This document shows positions 4,202 to 6,128 of a DNA stretch of 6,128 nt, piece by piece. The position numbers and the translations under genes are program-made. Source of the stretch: Zhengella sp041738295. GTDB lineage: Bacteria; Pseudomonadota; Alphaproteobacteria; Rhizobiales; Rhizobiaceae. The DNA is taken from assembly GCA_041738295.1 (NCBI GenBank), contig JBGSQC010000317.1:1-6128 (forward strand), written 5' to 3'. Positions within the stretch are counted from its first letter, which is position 1; each line of letters begins with the position of its first letter. The notes beneath the pieces were generated by a model. It made no database searches, was not told the origin of the DNA, and saw only the letters and a program-made list of their open reading frames with translations.

Positions 4202-6128
4202 ATGGGTCACGACGGGACAATGGCGAGCGCAAACGCACCGCAGGCCGAAAATACAGCCGGTACGCCGGAGGCTCCGGCCTTCAAGCGCAACCGCACCGAA
4301 GGCTATGTGATTGATTGCGACGGAGAACGCGCCATCATTGCCGCCGAAGCCGGAGCACACGCCGCCGGTTCGGAAGACTACTGGGCTGTCGGCCAGATGA
4401 TCTCGGTACGCGTCGGCGAAAGCCGCCTCGTCGGCCTGATTTTCAAGGTCGATATCGTCGAGAAGGACTGGAAGACCCACGACAACAATATCATCCACAT
4501 CCACATCGAACTGGTCGGTCAGGTCATCACCGGCGAAGACGGCAAGACCAGTTTCTCGACCGGCATTTCCTCGTATCCCTATATGGGTGCCGTTGCCCAC
4601 CGCATCCGCTACGGCGACCTCAAATCGATCTACGAGGCCAGTTCACCCAACACCGTGACCATCGGCGAACTGACGCAGGACCGCTCGATTGCTGCGCTGA
4701 TCGACATCGACAAGCTGCTGGCACGCCATTTTGCCGTGGTCGGCACCACGGGCGTCGGCAAGTCGACAGCTGTGTCGTTGCTGCTGCGCAAGGTCGTGGA
4801 ACAGCGGCCTGACATTCGGGTCATCGTGCTGGACCCGCACAATGAATTCACCACCGCTTTTGCCGACAAGGCAATCTCGGTGGATGCCAATGCGCTGGAC
4901 CTGCCTTTCTGGATCTTCAAGCTCGATGAACTTTCCGAGGTCATCTTCCGCGGGCGCGAGCCCATCCCGCAGGAAGTCGATGCACTGCGCGATCTCATTC
5001 CGGTGGCAAAGGAACGCTTTCGCCGCGCTGAAGCTGGACACAGCACCTCCACGCTGATCAAGCGGGATCGCGATGTGACAGCCATGACGGCCGATACGCC
5101 GGTTCCCTACCGCATGGTCGACCTGCTGCAACTCATCGACGAGCGCACAGGACAGCTCGACGGCAAGTCCGACCGCCCGCATCTGCGCGCGCTTCGCAAC
5201 CGCATCGACTCGTTGATCAGTGATCCGCGGTTCCGCTTCATGTTCGGCGCCAAGACGATTTCAGACACGCTGCAGCCGGTGCTGAGCCATGTGTTTCGCC
5301 TGCCGCAGAACGGCAAGCCGATCTGCGTCTTCGAAATGTCGAACCTGCCGTCCGAAGTGGTGAACTCGGTTGTTTCGGTCCTTTGCCGCATGGCCTTTGA
5401 CCTGGCGCTGAATTCCGATGGCGCGGTCCAGACCCTGATGGTCTGCGAAGAAGCGCACCGCTACATTCCGTCAGACCAGAGCGCCGGTTTCTGGCCCACC
5501 CGCCAGGCCATTGCGCGTATCGCCAAGGAAGGCCGCAAGTATGGCGTCTATCTCGGCGTCATCACCCAGCGCCCCGGTGAACTGGACCAGACGATCCTCT
5601 CCCAGTGCAACACGATTTTTGCCATGCGTCTCGGCAACGAGGCTGACCAGCTGATCGTCAAGAAAGCGATCACCGGTGCCGCCCGTTCGATGACCAATTT
5701 CCTGTCTTCGATTGCCAACCGCGAATGCATCGCCTTCGGCGAAGCCTTTCACACGCCGATGCGCATGGTCTTCGAGACCATTGCCAAGAAGGACCTGCCC
5801 GGCGCCCATATCTATGAGCAGCAGGCGCGCACCAAATCCGGCGAGACCATCAGCATCGATCAGGTCATCCAGCGCATGCGCCATGGCGAACAAAAGGAAG
5901 AGGACAGCTTCGAGGAAGAATACGAGGCCGAAGTCTTCGCCCATGCCGGCCAGGATCTCCTGTCCCGCGTGACCGCCGTTCCGCCACCCTTGGCACCCGA
6001 GGCCCCGTTGGCACCAGCCGCACCAGCCAGGGTAGCGCCCATGCCGGCGGTTGCCAGGGCACCTGCCCCTCAAGCGGCCCAGCCTGGGTCCCGCCCTGCT
6101 CCGGAACCGGGAACCGGCCCGCAGTTCT
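4202..6128 (+). CDS. HerA-like DUF87 ATPase (partial, runs off the right edge)
   Basis: At least 642 residues of an uninterrupted frame are visible; the stop lies outside the window. The N-terminal part (about 27-130, from FKRNRTEGYV) resembles the HAS-barrel of HerA proteins. The RecA-like ATPase core has Walker A GTTGVGKS (181-188, Lys187), Walker B LMVCEEAHR (412-420, catalytic Glu probably 417), an arginine-containing RIAKEGRKYG block (439-448), and ITQRPGEL (454-461, sensor-like). HerA proteins are hexameric DNA translocases that work with the nuclease NurA in archaeal end resection. Bacterial relatives also occur in defence systems with Sir2 or DUF4297 partners. An acidic stretch (about 561-575) and a Pro/Ala-rich tail from about 590 follow the core, making it longer than a typical HerA of 500-600 residues. 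The start at 4202 has only a weak upstream G-run; ATGs at 4169 and 4220 are in frame and possible. Its partner and physiological role are not visible here. Confidence 0.88.
   Translation, partial: MGHDGTMASANAPQAENTAGTPEAPAFKRNRTEGYVIDCDGERAIIAAEAGAHAAGSEDYWAVGQMISVRVGESRLVGLIFKVDIVEKDWKTHDNNIIHIHIELVGQVITGEDGKTSFSTGISSYPYMGAVAHRIRYGDLKSIYEASSPNTVTIGELTQDRSIAALIDIDKLLARHFAVVGTTGVGKSTAVSLLLRKVVEQRPDIRVIVLDPHNEFTTAFADKAISVDANALDLPFWIFKLDELSEVIFRGREPIPQEVDALRDLIPVAKERFRRAEAGHSTSTLIKRDRDVTAMTADTPVPYRMVDLLQLIDERTGQLDGKSDRPHLRALRNRIDSLISDPRFRFMFGAKTISDTLQPVLSHVFRLPQNGKPICVFEMSNLPSEVVNSVVSVLCRMAFDLALNSDGAVQTLMVCEEAHRYIPSDQSAGFWPTRQAIARIAKEGRKYGVYLGVITQRPGELDQTILSQCNTIFAMRLGNEADQLIVKKAITGAARSMTNFLSSIANRECIAFGEAFHTPMRMVFETIAKKDLPGAHIYEQQARTKSGETISIDQVIQRMRHGEQKEEDSFEEEYEAEVFAHAGQDLLSRVTAVPPPLAPEAPLAPAAPARVAPMPAVARAPAPQAAQPGSRPAPEPGTGPQF

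Noticed and set aside
4157..4600. A 147-codon open frame on the minus strand
   Set aside because: It is antisense to the HAS-barrel part of the HerA-like gene, and its acidic, Gly-rich translation has no recognisable motif.
5471..6073. A 200-codon open frame on the minus strand
   Set aside because: It is fully antisense to the HerA-like gene, which continues through with clear motifs. No recognisable domain or start signal was seen.

Overview
The window reads as a GC-rich alphaproteobacterial chromosome segment, most likely Hyphomicrobiales (Rhizobiales). Three things point there: the IlvI and IlvH sequences look alphaproteobacterial, a large nested palindromic intergenic repeat of the kind common in rhizobial genomes lies at the left end, and the attenuator begins with an apparently leaderless leader peptide. 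I cannot name the genus.

Layout. Positions 1-270 carry no convincing gene. They hold a 144-bp palindromic repeat (28-171) and a GC-rich hairpin (211-233) that probably ends the operon to its right. From about 4080 down to 271, everything reads on the minus strand as one apparent branched-chain amino acid operon. In order these are a sigma70-type promoter (4076-4047), a 17-residue leader peptide containing Leu-Val-Ile-Val (4040-3987), a strong intrinsic terminator acting as an attenuator (3954-3932), ilvI (acetolactate synthase catalytic subunit), a small unrecognised lipoprotein gene that starts one base after the ilvI stop, ilvH (acetolactate synthase regulatory subunit), and a LysE/RhtB-family exporter. 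On the plus strand, diverging from the leader, a HerA-like DUF87 ATPase gene starts near 4202 and runs off the right edge.

How the parts fit. IlvI and IlvH form acetohydroxyacid synthase, the first common step of valine, leucine and isoleucine synthesis. IlvH keeps the residues needed for valine feedback. The leader peptide and terminator imply transcription attenuation by charged tRNA-Leu/Val/Ile. The promoter spacing puts +1 exactly on the A of the leader ATG, so the leader mRNA is predicted to be leaderless, a layout I recall for the Sinorhizobium meliloti trp leader. The exporter at the operon end could export amino acids, but its substrate is not visible. The HerA-like ATPase is probably unrelated in function and only shares the divergent intergenic region. 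Its partner genes, if any, lie outside the window.

Most of the window is ordinary core metabolism. The parts most worth a second look are the leaderless ilv attenuator, the lipoprotein gene wedged between ilvI and ilvH, and the HerA-like protein with its long Pro/Ala tail.
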